A stretch of DNA of 64,000 nt from Cylindrotheca closterium. Taxonomy: Eukaryota; Bacillariophyta; Bacillariophyceae; Bacillariales; Bacillariaceae. This document shows positions 1 through 9,824 of this stretch, piece after piece. The notes beneath the pieces are model-generated. The model saw only the letters and a list, made by a program, of their open reading frames with translations, was not told where the DNA came from and did no database searches. Where the stretch lies: contig CAKOGP040001947.1 in assembly GCA_933822405.4 (NCBI GenBank), positions 1-64,000 of the forward strand, given 5' to 3'. Both the position numbers and the translations under genes were made by a program. The number at the start of each line of letters is the position of its first letter. Within the stretch, counting starts at the first letter, position 1.

Positions 1-384
1 CTTGCCTTTGGATTGGGCTTTGGAAGTTTTGTCCATCAAAAGGAACCTTCCTGGAAGATTCCGGCCATGGTATGCGCGGGATTTTGGGGTTTTACCGCTT
101 TCACTGTGGATCAAGAAGGCCTCTTTGGGTTTATCCCCAATCATATTATGAATTACTGGCGCAATCAAGTCTTTTATGACCTTCTGTTTTCGGCCGGTCT
201 CTTTTGGTTTGCCCTTGCCAAACGTGCCAAGAAAGTCGGAATGCCTTTGTTACCCTGGTTCATTTATGTCGTTAGCGTTGCAAGCCTTGGAGGATTGAAC
301 ATGTATGCTCGAATCTTGTACCTTGAAGAACAGCAAGGTAAATTGGATGATTGTCCTGTGAATGTCAACAGTCGTCTCCTCTAA
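1..384 (+). CDS. Small multi-pass membrane protein, DUF2834-like (5' end outside window)
   Basis: The reading frame is open from base 1 to a TAA at 382-384; the codons before the first in-window TTG (13-15) align with the paralogue at 1553, so the true start lies upstream. About four hydrophobic segments are visible. The C-terminal half has the pattern N...YDLL...GLFWFAL..RAKKVGM..PW followed by SLGGLNMYARILYLEE, which resembles DUF2834 membrane proteins of cyanobacteria and algae (assignment from memory of the pattern). Function is unknown in that family. The copy at 1553-1981 is a clear tandem paralogue with identical runs in the last third and a similar 3' flank, so this is a local duplication. 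The tail after the last membrane segment differs most between the copies. Confidence 0.75.
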   Translation, partial: LAFGLGFGSFVHQKEPSWKIPAMVCAGFWGFTAFTVDQEGLFGFIPNHIMNYWRNQVFYDLLFSAGLFWFALAKRAKKVGMPLLPWFIYVVSVASLGGLNMYARILYLEEQQGKLDDCPVNVNSRLL

Positions 385-1102
385 ATGTGTTGATATGCGA
401 TGGAACTCTTCCGATGGTTTAGCTTTTGATAAGAAACTAGTATAAAGTTTAAGGAAACCATAGAGCGAGTTGTTTGGAGCTTACAGTGTGTGTAGCTGCC
501 ACAATTTGTGTTCTTGTTTGTTTATCCTTGCTCGAAGTGCACATAGCACAGAAGCACTACCACGTCACGGTACCGTGACGCAGGATCGAGGTATCATTGC
601 CTCAATACTTTTTACAGTATTGTAGCATTACAAGGGGTCTCCTAACCTCCGCACTAGCACATGTGACTAATCAAGTCTAATACAATATAAATAGCTGCCG
701 GTAGATAGGATGGACCTGTGGAAAGTCTGGTTTATTGTATGTTGTACAACTGGAAATTGCAGCAAAAAAACTTATGTGGTATCCGATACTTTCGATGGGC
801 AACGAACATCGATGAACAACACGACTGTTTTAAAATATTGACTTTCGCAAGATCTTCCTCGCTGTCTGTGCGGTATCTCGCTGTGGTACCGGTACCTCTA
901 ATGCCTTGGTAAAATGAACTTCAAAAGCTCATAAACGAGTGCACTACTCGTACAACAGTACTATAATTATGGATTATTATATGACAACAAGACTTGGTAT
1001 CGGATATTGACGGGCCACGAACATCGATGAACAACACGACTGCGGGTTGAGAGATAACTTTTATTTCTTGACTTTGGCAAGATCTTTCTCGCTGTGGTAT
1101 CT

Positions 1103-1190
1103 TGTCAAATATAAGGTATTACGGAATCGAACCGCTGCGCCTACCAGGCTACCTTAATCTGACTAGTCCAATTCCAAGTATCTAATACAC
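1103..1190 (-). repeat. 88-bp direct repeat, copy 1, with tRNA-like pol III boxes
   Basis: It differs from copy 2 at a single base within 88 bp. Read on the minus strand it contains GGTTCGATTCC, an exact match to the pol III B-box consensus, preceded by TAGCCTGGTAG, which fits the A-box consensus at 10 of 11 positions. A TAAGGTA/TACCTTA pair flanks these like an acceptor stem. The A and B boxes are only about 18 nt apart, so an anticodon arm is missing. It looks like a tRNA-derived or tRNA-mimicking element rather than a functional tRNA gene. Confidence 0.6.
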
Positions 1191-1367
1191 GTTCCAACAT
1201 CCTCCGTTATTTGATACTTAGATATAGCCCTTCAGCCTCGCACACCCATTTCTGGTGTCGAAACCCCCACACGTCCATCTTTATCCTGTCCATGCAGACA
1301 GTCGGCATTCATTTCTAAAATCAACAAGGGAAATGTGAATCGAGGACTTGATCCCATAACCTTACCA

Positions 1368-1455
1368 TGTCAAATATAAGGTATTACGGAATCGAACCGC
1401 TGCGCCTACCAGGCTACCTTAATCTGACTAGTCCAATTCTAAGTATCTAATACAC
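1368..1455 (-). repeat. 88-bp direct repeat, copy 2, with tRNA-like pol III boxes
   Basis: Second copy of the element at 1103-1190, 265 bp downstream and same orientation, with one substitution (attcC versus attcT). The same B-box, A-box and acceptor-like pairing are present on the minus strand. It ends about 100 bp before the start codon of the second membrane-protein gene. Confidence 0.6.
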
Positions 1456-1552
1456 TTTCCAACAGTATCTTGCTGTGGTATCGTTCTGTGGTAATGTCCT
1501 GTTTCATGAATTTCAAAAAAGCACATAATGTCGCAAACACCAAAGCCTATCC

Positions 1553-1981
1553 ATGTCACTGTCCATTGAAGAAGTTGGTCCTGCCATCATGTATGGCGGC
1601 CTTGCCCTCGTAATGGGGTATGGAACCTATGTCCAAAAGGAACCTTCATGGATATTTCCGGCCATGATATGCGCGGGATTTTTGGGTTTCACCGTCGCCA
1701 CTATCGTTAAAGAAGGCTTCCTTGCTGTGATCCCCGCTCTTACTTCGAATTTCTGGAGTAATCAGGTCTGGTATGACCTGCTGTTTGCGGTGGGACTCTT
1801 TTGGTTTGCTCTTGTTGAACGTGCCAAGAAAGTCGGAATGCCTTTGTTACCCTGGTTCATTTATGTCGTTAGCGCTGCAAGCATTGGTGGATTGAACATG
1901 TATGCTCGAATCTTGTACCTTGAAGAACAGCAAGGTAAAGGGGATGATGCTCTTTTGAATGTCAACGATGGTCCCCTCTAA
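1553..1981 (+). CDS. Small multi-pass membrane protein, DUF2834-like (tandem paralogue)
   Basis: 142 residues starting at ATG 1553; an earlier ATG at 1528 is out of frame. Hydrophobic segments lie at about residues 10-28, 38-58, 70-90 and 100-120, predicting four membrane passes. The conserved C-terminal part (YDLL, GLFWFAL, RAKKVGM, NMYARILYLEEQQ) is shared with the copy at 1-384 and resembles DUF2834. The middle (IVKEGFLAVIPALTSNFW) differs from the neighbour, so the copies are diverging. Substrate and location cannot be read from the sequence; a plastid or endomembrane location is possible but no clear targeting peptide is seen. Confidence 0.8.
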   Translation: MSLSIEEVGPAIMYGGLALVMGYGTYVQKEPSWIFPAMICAGFLGFTVATIVKEGFLAVIPALTSNFWSNQVWYDLLFAVGLFWFALVERAKKVGMPLLPWFIYVVSAASIGGLNMYARILYLEEQQGKGDDALLNVNDGPL

Positions 1982-2559
1982 ATGTGTTGATATACTTGTA
2001 CGATGGAACTCTTTCTATGGTTCAGCTTCACATTTGTATTCCTCTCTGTAGCGATGGATTGGAGCATCGTGCTTTGGGTTCTGGTCGACAGCAGTTGAAC
2101 CGATGACAACAACTTTCATGATGATGAGTAGATTTCTTTGTTTTGTAGACTAAGGTGATCAATAGATCTTCGTGAAGTGGTTCCACATGACTTCACCTCT
2201 ATTAAAAAAGGTATTTGAGATCAGTTTGAAATGAATTGTGTGCATTTTAATCAATAGTTATTCTGAGGTGTGCTATCTAGTCTTGGTTTGGCCAGGGAAC
2301 ATTTCTTTTAGCCTTAGTAGTTCCAATAGTAGTAACGTCTCGAATATTGTGTAACCTACAAGAGTACACCAAAAGTGGGCCGTAAGATTCGACTTCAGGA
2401 CGTCTTTTGGAAGTAAGTACATTGGAAGTCTGTCCAGATGACCGCAGAGGTCCCTAGAGAGTATACGGCATTCGCTTCCACGGTAGAATCAAGTGGTGTT
2501 TGTGGTATAGTAAGGAACGCATCGCCAGAGACTTTCGGGTTGTGCGTAGAAGCCACATC
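1982..2559. other. Intergenic region, no gene seen
   Basis: The first 100 bp resemble the 3' flank of the upstream paralogue (aaatgtgttgatat...gatggaactctt). The remainder is AT-rich with no supported gene. The last 150 bp may belong to the decayed retrotransposon that follows, since scattered coding-like words occur on the minus strand. Confidence 0.5.
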
Positions 2560-3130
2560 GAAGCTTGATTGTGTCATTGTACTTGCAGTACACTACCTGT
2601 TATGTCACGGACCTGTTTGTTTGGACAGGAATTTTCGTTGCAGTTCGCCGCGATCAAGGATACCAAAATCACCGCGTTTGGAGTTTTCTCGTGTGTTTTA
2701 TTTTTTTCACGGACGTTGGATGTTATTGCGCCATGGGAGTGGTTGGTGGATTCGTTCCACATAGTTAGCTTTTTTAAGAGTTTTTGACTGTTGTAGGAAC
2801 CGGTTTGACTATAATTTTCTAATACTTCTTGGAGTTCTTTGCATTGTCAAAGGTCAAAGATACCTTCTCTAGGTTGCGGATGTCGCGAAAACCATACAGC
2901 CGTCAAGCATCGTTGATGTAGTAGTGACTTTTTGTCATCAATTTCTACAATTTCAAGCCATCCAGTCGTTGGATCACAAATCGTCTGATGGTGTGTACTG
3001 TAGTTTGTTGTGACGGTGTAAGGACCGAGGCGGACGAGGTCAACACAAATGGTGTTGGTGTTCCAAGGCAAAGGTAAAATATTTTACTGGTAATTTGTTG
3101 TAACTTCTGGATTTCTATAGTTGGCATTTA
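2560..3130 (-). mobile_element. Relic of an LTR-retrotransposon integrase
   Basis: On the minus strand, 2847-3071 reads PWNTNTICVDL..LGPYTVTT, then ICDPTTGWLEIVEIDDK, then WFSRHPQPREGIFD. This is the start of the integrase core of diatom LTR retrotransposons (VCVDLIGPYT, DP.TGWFEI.EI.DK, RYP.P..I.FD; recalled pattern). Further along the minus strand, about 2760-2850, a KPVPTTVKNS segment matches the next conserved block of the same domain. Stops and frame changes separate the blocks, and no LTRs, reverse transcriptase or protease could be found nearby, so this is a truncated, non-functional remnant. Confidence 0.6.
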
Positions 3131-3183
3131 CGACAATGCTTTACATGAGTCTCAACATCTTGTCTTAGACCTGGTCGAGTGAG

Positions 3184-3825
3184 ATGTTAGCGAATGAGCC
3201 CAAACCAGATGGTGATGGACCTATTGGTGACTTGGGGGTTCCGAATCGGTTCTACCAAGCCCTCAGCGCAACATGATGTTGTCTTTGACGGCAAGTGAGG
3301 GCGACTATGATGATTTTACAGACGAAGAACTTGGGAGAGGGAAATGATGGCACGACGCTGATGCTGATGCTCAAGTGAAAGGAGGCTCTCCTACAGACCT
3401 TGTCGCTGGTGTCAATCGATTCACAACGTTGGAAGCCATCAGTGAAAATGTAAGAATCTTTTTTTAATTTGACTCCGTATCAGGAGGTCGATGGGTCACA
3501 TCTTTCTCCAACTTTTGCGGCAGTGTCAGTGCCTTCCGAACCGTCCGAGAGTCGTTGGAGAGAAGGGACGGAAACAACATCGACGCCAATGAGTGTTCCA
3601 AGATCATATTCTGATATGGAAAGCAGTGCAAGTGGCTTGGCACGACGTAGAAAACAGACCTTGTACGACAGATTCGAGGATGGAAGTTCAAGCATGCACA
3701 GCCAAGTGTCCGCGGTCCGTTTAAAAAAAGAAGACTCACTAAACGGACACGAGAAGTTCTGCAATTTGTTTTTGCGGACAAGAGGAAATAATGGCGTACC
3801 GGTATACCGCAGCCTCCGAATGTAA
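3184..3825 (+). pseudogene. Decayed unknown protein-coding gene
   Basis: Coding-like segments follow one another in changing frames: one from ATG 3184 (EPKPDGDGPIGDLGVPNRFYQAL), a second from 3273 (LTASEGDYDDFTDEELG) ending at TGA 3345, a third resuming in that frame (DADAQVKGGSPTDLVAGVN) and a last from about 3484 to the stop at 3825 with serine-rich sequence. The TGA is accompanied by frame changes on both sides, so recoding is unlikely. A GT-AG pair at 3450-3483 would join the last two parts in phase, but 34 nt is very short for an intron. No family was recognised. It may be a genuine relic or a poorly spliced small gene. Confidence 0.35.
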
Positions 3826-4107
3826 TCATCAGTCGCCTAAAACACAAATATAACCGGTCATCCAACTAGAACTGATATACCTTTTCCCGATCTGAAGCTT
3901 GGGGATAGCTTATACATCCATACTATTCATTGTATTGGCGATCCATCGTGTTGGCACTGACTAGCTTTTCGGCTGACAATTGTTCCAACCTTTACACACC
4001 AAAGTCATTATCTCAGCTGCGTGGAAGAGTCACAATTTATTTATAACATACCACACCACTTGCTCCGTTAGGAAGATTGGTTCCTTGCAACTCTCATCAC
4101 AGCGATC

Positions 4108-6819
4108 ATGGGAATCTTGCAAGAAGAAACCAAGCATGAGGCTGTAGGCAGATCACAACAACACCAGCCCCTGACGCAACAACAGGTCTTGCAACACTTG
4201 TCCACACTTCAGACGCGTATGGGTCAGATGCAATCCTTTGCCAAGGGGCTCTCAGAACAAGCGCAACAAGACAAGGTCAAGATTGAAACCTTAGAGCAAC
4301 AGTTGGAAGCTGCCAAGACCTTGCAGTGGGCCAAACAGAGAACATCTCCTCGAACCGAAAAGAAGCAAATTGATCAGATTCCAGAATCGTCCAGGGCTGT
4401 ATTACCACCAATTTCGACGCCACGGTTGCAGCAAATACGAAAGGCTCGCCAAGAGCGGGAAGAGAAGTTACGAGTACAGTTTTCCCATTCCTCGGATGTC
4501 AATGACTTGGCCAAGGTAGAGCACGAGCACAATCATGAGTTGGAAGAGAAATTGCACGACTTGGAATCAAAATACAAGAAATTGCTCAATACATCCCACG
4601 ATTTCGAATCTGAGAAGGCCAATCTATTGTTGGAACACACTGAATTGTTAGCGGACAAACAAGCAGAAATCCACATGCTGGAAGAAGAAATAAAGGCTTT
4701 GGAAGAATTGATTGAGGAATCCTATCACGATCGTGAAGCCTTGGAAGAGAAATTGATCAAGACTGCTAGAAAGAACAATGAGCTGGATCTCCAACTTGAA
4801 TCTTTGGAAGAGTTATCCATGGATTGGAGAGAACGGGAGAAGAAAATGACATTGCAGCTTATGCAAGCTCATGAAACGAAGGATAAATTTCGGATCAACC
4901 AAATCAATGACAGCCTCGAAGCTCTCGTGGGGCACGAAGAACAAGAGCAATTGATTCAACAGCTGGAGTCTATGATCGAAAATTCGAGAGATCAAGGCTC
5001 TAGTCGAAACCAGCCTCAAGTGCACGGAAACCAAATGCAACGGGAGCGGGATTGGTCAAAAAACGTTTTGGGCCTTAACCACAAGGTGGAAAGTCTAAAG
5101 AAGCAACTAAAAGATCAGCAAGAGAACTTTCATCAGGAAACTATTGAAATGGAAGTCGAACTCATGGATGCGGAAGAATTTGTTGGGAAGCAGAGAGACA
5201 TGTTGGAAGCACAAGAAATGGAACTCTTGCTGTTGTCAGATGCCTTGGCCGATTTGCAAAATGATCACCCAATGGCACGATCGCTATCGGGAGGGGACCT
5301 ATTTGCTATACATGAAGACGAATCCGAGGTGGATAAGTCCCGCGAGGAAGACGAGAGTTCCAAGGAGCAAAAGTCAACTCGAAATATGGTGCCGCCGCCA
5401 CCACCACCACCACTCCTAGACGACTCACCGATTGTTCAGCAAGAATCCATTGATGCCGAAAAATTGGAGAAGGAGCAGGAAGAAAAGGAACTACAAGAAC
5501 GCGTTAGGAAAGCGCACTTGCAAACACTGCATTGTAATATCTATATTTTGTCACGAAAATTTGAATGGCAACTGCAACGGGGAGAAGAACTGGAAGCCCA
5601 AATGGCTACAGTGAACAAGAAGTTTGATGTCTTGGTTGCCACACTTGCGAAGAAGGAACAGGAGATAAAGAATCTTAAGCCAGCTCAAGAGCGTCAGACC
5701 AGCGAAATCGATGGCGTCCCACAACCCGACGATAATGAAAACAAGGAATCGTTGACTCGGAAACTCATGCGTGCTAGCAGTTCCATTCGAAATTTGCAGG
5801 ATGAGTTGAAGACATCAAAGCAACGAACTAACCAGTTGGAAAGCGAATTGCAAAAAGTGGCGCCCGGTAAGAATGACACGCAGCCAGATCCTTCTGTCGC
5901 AGATTTCAAGTCGAAACTCGAAGAACAAACGGAAACCAATGAACTTCTCAAGGAGTTCATGGAGGACATGAAAGACACCCATGAGAAAGAGAGAGAAGAA
6001 TGGAAATTGCAACAACAAGAGCTAAACCAGAAAATCGAGCAGCTGAGACAAGAACTCAGCAGGACGAGCGGGGGCACCGCTGATTCCTCTGTACTTTCAC
6101 TTCCGAACGATGCATCGCCAAGCCCAAGAAGTGCAATGGATCGATTGGAGACCACCACACCAGCAAAAAGTGCGCAACAGTTACTTCCAATGGTCGCATC
6201 ACCACCAGAAACTCCCCTCAGAAAGGAATGGATGACAGAAATTTCCGTTGTCAGATCGGAAATCAGTCGCCTGAAGCGAACTCTACAATCCAAGCAACCT
6301 CAGAATGAAAGCTTCTTGGGTGCTTTGAACGAGAGCGGCTCTCAACAGTCAGACGATTACATTTTTGCTGACCGTTCCGATGACAACATCAACAACGTTG
6401 ATGTCTTGAACAAGGGCAGTGATGACGTCAGTTCCAAGTGGTACCAAGAAGTAACAGCACTCAAGGAAGAACTGAGCGATTTGACAATGGAACTCCGTAT
6501 GAGTCATCATCATGAAAGCAAGGTGGCTGCAACACCTCCATCTGCAGACTGGAAAAAGGGCCCTCCGGACCCAGTGAGAACTGGACCAGGGCTTGATGAC
6601 GCTTCCTCCGTGGATTCCTCCACAACGGGTGGTTTTGAAAATGAGATCCTTTTGCTGCGAGAAGAAGTACATCGGCAACACGAGGAAAGAAAGACTGCTG
6701 TGTCACCATATTCACCGGTGCCCTCTGCCGGATCGACCTCTCCAAATGGCAGATCAAGTTGGGTCTCTTCATTGGAAGACTCGTCCCTTTCTGAATACAA
6801 TACATATTCTGAAATATAG
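4108..6819 (+). CDS. Large coiled-coil protein, function unknown
   Basis: 903 residues from ATG 4108. Nearly the whole protein is Glu/Lys/Gln/Leu-rich heptad sequence predicting long coiled coils (about residues 20-95, 135-300, 310-390, 470-560, 570-650). A run of seven prolines lies near residue 430, followed by DDSP. Serine/proline-rich segments near 670-710 and in the last 80 residues look like disordered linkers or phosphorylation sites. A short STPRLQQIRKARQEREEK motif near residue 107 resembles the SPRLNQIRKKHRK motif of the convergent gene at 7203-9824. No signal peptide, membrane segment or catalytic motif is present. A structural, cytoskeletal or centrosomal scaffold role is only an inference. 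Confidence 0.85.
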   Translation: MGILQEETKHEAVGRSQQHQPLTQQQVLQHLSTLQTRMGQMQSFAKGLSEQAQQDKVKIETLEQQLEAAKTLQWAKQRTSPRTEKKQIDQIPESSRAVLPPISTPRLQQIRKARQEREEKLRVQFSHSSDVNDLAKVEHEHNHELEEKLHDLESKYKKLLNTSHDFESEKANLLLEHTELLADKQAEIHMLEEEIKALEELIEESYHDREALEEKLIKTARKNNELDLQLESLEELSMDWREREKKMTLQLMQAHETKDKFRINQINDSLEALVGHEEQEQLIQQLESMIENSRDQGSSRNQPQVHGNQMQRERDWSKNVLGLNHKVESLKKQLKDQQENFHQETIEMEVELMDAEEFVGKQRDMLEAQEMELLLLSDALADLQNDHPMARSLSGGDLFAIHEDESEVDKSREEDESSKEQKSTRNMVPPPPPPPLLDDSPIVQQESIDAEKLEKEQEEKELQERVRKAHLQTLHCNIYILSRKFEWQLQRGEELEAQMATVNKKFDVLVATLAKKEQEIKNLKPAQERQTSEIDGVPQPDDNENKESLTRKLMRASSSIRNLQDELKTSKQRTNQLESELQKVAPGKNDTQPDPSVADFKSKLEEQTETNELLKEFMEDMKDTHEKEREEWKLQQQELNQKIEQLRQELSRTSGGTADSSVLSLPNDASPSPRSAMDRLETTTPAKSAQQLLPMVASPPETPLRKEWMTEISVVRSEISRLKRTLQSKQPQNESFLGALNESGSQQSDDYIFADRSDDNINNVDVLNKGSDDVSSKWYQEVTALKEELSDLTMELRMSHHHESKVAATPPSADWKKGPPDPVRTGPGLDDASSVDSSTTGGFENEILLLREEVHRQHEERKTAVSPYSPVPSAGSTSPNGRSSWVSSLEDSSLSEYNTYSEI

Positions 6820-7202
6820 AAGGGAAAACATCATATCGTTGGGGTCTAAGGGCTTGGGCATAGCGTCCGCAGGAAAAAGTCTGTGGGTTGCCAAAAATTG
6901 CCACAATCAATGTATACTACGGAGATTAATGTTCATAGTTATGGCGTAAATAATGAATAAGTTAAACGACAATTTGCAAATTTCGACCCATTGCTATGTC
7001 GCTATTCCGTAAGTGTTGCCCTAACGCCTTAGCAATGTCGCAGCATTATCGAGCTCGAGTATCACTTCGGAAGTTGTTCGAAAGAGCAACCTACTTTATT
7101 CTATAACTACTACTCCTTTGTCCAGCCAGATAATCACGTGTCCAACACATGATTTGGCTGGTTCGAAAGGTGCGAAAAATCTGTTTGCTTCGGGTGTGTA
7201 AA
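6820..7202. other. Intergenic region between convergent genes
   Basis: About 380 bp between the stop codons of two convergent coiled-coil genes. It should hold both 3' untranslated regions. No further feature is visible. Confidence 0.6.
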
Positions 7203-9824
7203 TCACCAATTGATGCCCAGGAAACTTTTCAGCTTCGTCTGCAACGCCACTTGCTGTTCTTGTTGTGCTTTTTCTATTTGTCCCTCATTCACAAATATCA
7301 GTGGCTTTCGTGATTCACTGTTCCCAATGATGTGGCGAGAAAGAAGTCGTGATTGTCTCCTGTTACTTTGAATCTCTGCTTCATCGAAAACTGATGTCGA
7401 CGAGAAACGCTTAGAGGGAGATGAAACCTGACGGATTGATAAATCCATCTGACGCACAGACAACTTGAACTCTTCCGGTGACTCTTCTAATACTTGCGAT
7501 TGTCTTTGTTTGCGAGAAAAGTAAGCTTGGGCCGTGTCGTAGGCCAGCTTGTTTCGTTCGGCTGCAGTTGTCTTCTTGCTACTTTGGTGAAAACTTGATT
7601 GTGACAGTTGAGGCGAGACCTCATTTTGTGTTGTAGATGGCGACAGTGCATGTGCTACATTGACTTCATTTGGCTTCTGTCCCAATGCTTGATCATGCCG
7701 GTCATTCTGTTCTTGAATCGTTGACAGCAACGTAGCATTCTCATTCTGCAATTGCTGCACTTGCTTTTCCAAAATTGACACCATCGTGGAAATCCCTTGG
7801 CGGTCCTCATCGACTCCTTCCAGTCCATCGTCATCGTAAGGCACGCCTTGCCGCTTGGTTTCAATATTGGACATTGTCGATTGGGCCAATTCCAGTTGTA
7901 CTTTTACTTGTTCCTCTTGTTTTTGAAGTTGCTGGATTTGTGAGGTCTGATCTTGGATTACTTCCATCAACACTTGCTGCTGTTCAATTGCCAGCAACAA
8001 TGTCAGGGCGGATGCTGGCGTCCAGGGCGAATTGGATGAAATGCGGATCAGTTTGCTGCCGCACACGAAGGAAGAAGAAACTGATAAGCTTGATTTTCCC
8101 TCGGCCTCACCATGCACCGTAGCAATATGATTGGAAATCATGGTTTGCATTTCCACGAGCAGCCTCTGTAACGTCTCAGCTGATTGAGCCATACCTGCTT
8201 CGTTTGAAATTGATTTGGGACCCTTCCGCGGAGCCTTGGTCTCCTGTTCTTCACCCTTCATCGATGTAAGTTCGTCCATGTGACGTTCCAAGACGTCCCA
8301 AAATTCCAATTGTTCTTCAATCTGTTCTTCAAGAAACTGAATCTCGTCATCGTCCTCTGTTTCATCAAGTTGCGCTCTTAAGGTTCGCAAGGTGTCGATG
8401 ACTTGTGCTGTCTCTGCCTTTAATACCTCCAATTCACTCGGACCCAATGATCTGGACAACTGTATCTTGGATAACCTGGGCGGTGTGACTGTTTTAGCAC
8501 TGTTGTCCTTTCGCTGCTTCTGAGTGCTGCTGTTGTCATTGGCATTGCTGTTCTTATTTTTGTTGAGATCTTCAATCGTTTGAGCCACCTGTGACCATCG
8601 GTCCAACCAACCCCTCAAGTTTTGCAAACGTGTTTGGGATTCTGGATCGGCAATTTCCAAGGCACCCAGCATTTTCAAAGTGTGCTTAGCTTCTTGTCCA
8701 GTGGTACGACTCCATTCCACCAACCAATCTTGATGTTCCTGCTGCTCCTCGAAATTGGTCATGGCATTCTCGAGTTGCTTTTGCACCTTGGAAAGTTGCT
8801 CTTGGAGTCCTTCCAATTCCTTTTGCTGCTCATCGTGTTGTTGTTTACCTTTTCCAACAGATGTTTGCAGCTTTTCACAACGAAGAACAATTTCTTGCAA
8901 TTGTTGCTGTATCCGTTGCATCTCCTTGCTGGCAACATACTGAAAGCCCACATGGAGGTTTCGAATGGTTTCGATCTTCTTTTGGTATTCCTTCCGCGCA
9001 ACGGCTTGGCTTATCAACAGAACTGATACTTGTTCCTTCAAGTCTTCGTTTTCTTCAAACAGTGCCAGTGTGTCCTGCTTTCGAGGGGTTGTGGCAGAGC
9101 TGCTGGAAGTAGTATTCAAAGAAACTATCCCACTTTCCCTGCGAAATACGGATTGGCTAATTTTAAGGGCAGCCACTTGCTCTTTCAGGTCTTCGTTCTC
9201 TCCCATGAGTGCCAGTTGTTCGTGCTGTGGCACCTGCAGGGCAGAGCTGCTGGAGGGAGAAACACTGCTATTGCCGGTTTCATCATCATCTCCACAATCG
9301 CTACTCAAACGTTCCATTGCGCTTTTGGACGCTTCCAACTTGTAGATGCTCTCTTTTCGAAGCTTCCGATGCTTCTTTCGGATCTGGTTAAGCCTTGGGG
9401 ACACGGGAGGGTCACTAAATTGGCCAACAACTTTTGTTGGCTCTTCGGATTGGTCTGTAGTCAATAATTCTTGTGACGGATTAGAGACCTGCATCATCTC
9501 GAACCTTGACAGACTATATTCTAAGCTTGACCTCTCCTTCTTGCTTTGTTGGGAATCTTCCACAGGTACCGCCTCTTCTGTAACTGGCAGTTCTTCTACT
9601 AGTTCATGTAGTGGGATTTTTGTCCCACAAAGAGACGATGACGATTCTGACATCATACTACTTGAGGAAACGGTGCTGTCCACCGTTCGATCACCTCCAC
9701 TGCCACGACGTTCCAACGCAGTCTTGGATATTTCAAGCTTCTGAAGACTTTCTCTTCGTTTGGAGTGATGCTTAGCTCGTGCTGCTAGGAGCTTTGGAGA
9801 CAGTGACGACTTTTCGTTCGTCAT
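7203..9824 (-). CDS. Large coiled-coil protein with repeated SPRL/SPKL motif
   Basis: 873 residues from ATG 9824; the frame stays open 17 codons further upstream but only to a TTG, and an intron-like acceptor (ATATAG) sits there, so ATG 9824 is preferred. Two homologous segments near residues 8-42 and 140-180 share the pattern SP+L...R.KH.K.R+ES..KLE.SK.A.ER. Long coiled coils fill residues about 210-560. The C-terminal 120 residues (LAYDTAQAYFSRKQRQ... then SRLLSRHI... PLIFVNEGQIEKAQQEQQVAL) closely resemble the C-terminus of the next gene at 10479-11867. No enzymatic motif is seen. Probably a scaffold protein; function unknown. Confidence 0.85.
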   Translation of the reverse strand: MTNEKSSLSPKLLAARAKHHSKRRESLQKLEISKTALERRGSGGDRTVDSTVSSSSMMSESSSSLCGTKIPLHELVEELPVTEEAVPVEDSQQSKKERSSLEYSLSRFEMMQVSNPSQELLTTDQSEEPTKVVGQFSDPPVSPRLNQIRKKHRKLRKESIYKLEASKSAMERLSSDCGDDDETGNSSVSPSSSSALQVPQHEQLALMGENEDLKEQVAALKISQSVFRRESGIVSLNTTSSSSATTPRKQDTLALFEENEDLKEQVSVLLISQAVARKEYQKKIETIRNLHVGFQYVASKEMQRIQQQLQEIVLRCEKLQTSVGKGKQQHDEQQKELEGLQEQLSKVQKQLENAMTNFEEQQEHQDWLVEWSRTTGQEAKHTLKMLGALEIADPESQTRLQNLRGWLDRWSQVAQTIEDLNKNKNSNANDNSSTQKQRKDNSAKTVTPPRLSKIQLSRSLGPSELEVLKAETAQVIDTLRTLRAQLDETEDDDEIQFLEEQIEEQLEFWDVLERHMDELTSMKGEEQETKAPRKGPKSISNEAGMAQSAETLQRLLVEMQTMISNHIATVHGEAEGKSSLSVSSSFVCGSKLIRISSNSPWTPASALTLLLAIEQQQVLMEVIQDQTSQIQQLQKQEEQVKVQLELAQSTMSNIETKRQGVPYDDDGLEGVDEDRQGISTMVSILEKQVQQLQNENATLLSTIQEQNDRHDQALGQKPNEVNVAHALSPSTTQNEVSPQLSQSSFHQSSKKTTAAERNKLAYDTAQAYFSRKQRQSQVLEESPEEFKLSVRQMDLSIRQVSSPSKRFSSTSVFDEAEIQSNRRQSRLLSRHIIGNSESRKPLIFVNEGQIEKAQQEQQVALQTKLKSFLGINW

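Larger units (their letters stand above)
385..1552. other. Intergenic region rich in direct repeats
   Basis: No gene is supported here. The stretch holds two kinds of direct repeat. One pair lies around 795-870 and 1010-1095 and shares the words 'acgaacatcgatgaacaac' and 'gcaagatctt/ctttctcgctgt'. The other is the 88-bp pair listed separately. Short palindromic GGTACC-type words occur at about 568 and 890. A 64-codon open frame at 718-912 lies inside the repeats and has no coding character. Confidence 0.6.

Noticed and set aside
1103..1190. Functional tRNA gene
   Set aside because: A and B boxes fit, but the anticodon arm is absent, so it cannot be a working tRNA.
2438..2787. Overlapping plus-strand frames of 67-108 codons
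   Set aside because: They lie opposite the decayed integrase and have no coding character of their own.
3345..3347. In-frame TGA at 3345 as another selenocysteine
   Set aside because: Frame changes on both sides of it and lack of any known family indicate decay, not recoding.
3450..3483. 34-nt GT-AG intron in the decayed gene
   Set aside because: Phase fits, but the length is below what splicing normally tolerates and the gene is broken elsewhere.
7775..9744. Plus-strand frames of 60-145 codons opposite the large coiled-coil gene
   Set aside because: They are opposite-strand shadows of a long coding sequence with consistent coiled-coil character.
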